Assembly (NCBI GenBank): GCA_947176975.1
Contig: CAMWSW010000042.1
Coordinates: forward strand, 1-7,399
Length of the DNA: 7,399 nucleotides
DNA from: an uncultured Clostridia bacterium
GTDB taxonomy: Bacteria; Bacillota; Clostridia; Christensenellales; UBA3700
Reading direction: 5' to 3'
Under the pieces are notes generated by a model. That model saw only the letters and a list, made by a program, of their open reading frames with translations, searched no databases and was not told where the DNA came from. Below are positions 7,121 through 7,399 of this stretch, one piece after another. Position 1 is the stretch's first letter. Each line of letters begins with the position of its first letter. Both the position numbers and the translations under genes were made by a program.

Positions 7121-7191
7121 TGCCGTCCCTTCGATTGAGTAACGCCTTGAATGCGTCACTCTGAGTGTAGCGAAGCGAAATCGAAGAGTCT
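7121..7191. repeat. dispersed palindromic repeat, copy B (after the alpha-mannosidase gene)
   Basis: The section 7140-7191 aligns without gaps to 690-741 at 41 of 52 bases, beginning with a shared taacgccttgaa block. The left arm is shorter than in copy A: cccttcga at 7127-7134 pairs only partly with tcgaagagtct at 7181-7191. Internal cgaagcgaaatcgaag is again arm-like. It lies between the stop codon and the intrinsic terminator, so it would be part of the mRNA 3' end. Confidence 0.72.
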
Positions 7192-7210
7192 CTGAATAAA
7201 GAAGCTTATT

Positions 7211-7246
7211 AAAAAAGCGCCACGCAAATCAGCGTTGCGCTTTTTT
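7211..7246 (+). terminator. intrinsic terminator of the alpha-mannosidase gene
   Basis: Arms 7211-7225 (aaaaaagcgccacgc) and 7232-7246 (gcgttgcgctttttt) pair over 15 positions with one mismatch around a 6-nt loop, and the stem ends in a run of six T. The A run on the left side means it can also end transcription arriving from the right. Confidence 0.88.
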
Positions 7247-7292
7247 ATTCAACTAAATTTCTATTTTAAATAAAATTTTTCAAATTCCAAAA

Positions 7293-7399
7293 AAAGTATA
7301 CTTTTACTGACTGCCCATGAAAAGACGTATTTTTACGATTACATTATACTTCACGCGTAAAAAATTTGCAATACCTTTAGGTCAGTAAAAGTATACTTT
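7293..7399. mobile_element. MITE-like element with 19-bp perfect terminal inverted repeats (right end at window edge)
   Basis: Positions 7293-7311 (aaagtatacttttactgac) and 7381-7399 are exact reverse complements, 19 of 19, enclosing 69 bp of AT-rich sequence with no gene. The repeats may extend past the window. Each repeat starts with the palindrome aaagtatacttt (14 bp with flanking bases on the left, 7292-7305). A nested, imperfect inverted pair lies inside (tatttttacg at 7328-7337 and cgtaaaaaat at 7356-7365). Small size, long perfect terminal repeats and no coding capacity fit a miniature inverted-repeat element; a regulatory pair of operator sites or a large hairpin upstream of the next gene are alternatives. 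No target-site duplication can be checked because the right flank is missing. Confidence 0.5.

Larger units (their letters stand above)
7102..7399. other. non-coding right-hand spacer
   Basis: No gene-like reading frame is supported in these 298 bases. In order the stretch holds repeat copy B (7121-7191), the terminator (7211-7246), a plain AT-rich segment (7247-7292) where I see nothing, and the inverted-repeat element at 7293-7399. Confidence 0.75.

Noticed and set aside
7366..7397. Promoter TTGCAA / TATACT near the right edge
   Set aside because: The spacer is 20 bp, too long, and the -10-like box is part of the palindromic terminal repeat, which gives such a box on both strands.

Overview
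The window looks like a piece of a chromosome from an uncultured, probably gut-dwelling member of the Bacillota (Clostridia-like). This is an inference from moderate G+C genes separated by very AT-rich spacers, AGGAG-type ribosome binding sites, near-consensus sigma-A promoters, a short lipoprotein signal peptide of Gram-positive style, and the gene families present. No marker gene fixes the taxon. I see no phage genes, CRISPR array, tRNA, rRNA or transposase.

Layout from left to right. (1) Positions 1-548, minus strand: the first 182 codons of an ABC exporter half-transporter (membrane domain only; the rest lies off the left edge). (2) 549-775: a divergent intergenic region with two back-to-back promoters whose -10 boxes abut, followed by a palindromic dispersed repeat (649-741) in the leader of the next gene. 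(3) 776-2680, plus strand: a complete glutamine-dependent NAD+ synthetase, nadE. (4) 2681-2889: a convergent spacer holding a GC-rich block bounded by a 7-bp inverted repeat, probably a small repeated element, and then a 30-bp perfect palindrome acting as a bidirectional terminator. (5) 2890-3924, minus strand: an unrecognised secreted lipoprotein. (6) 3925-4155: a second divergent intergenic region with a strong promoter for each gene and an inverted repeat just upstream of each ribosome binding site. (7) 4156-7101, plus strand: a complete cytoplasmic GH38 alpha-mannosidase. (8) 7102-7399: a second copy of the repeat found at 649-741, a strong intrinsic terminator, and a small element with 19-bp perfect terminal inverted repeats that reaches the last base of the window.

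Each gene appears to be its own transcription unit, and nothing shows that they form one pathway. NadE makes NAD+ from deamido-NAD+ using glutamine. The alpha-mannosidase would trim mannosides inside the cell, but no transporter, regulator or other sugar gene sits beside it here. The ABC protein is probably one half of an exporter pair. The coding content is ordinary. The parts most worth a second look are the non-coding elements: the two-copy palindromic repeat, the GC-rich block after nadE, and the inverted-repeat element at the right edge. I found no convincing undescribed multi-gene system.
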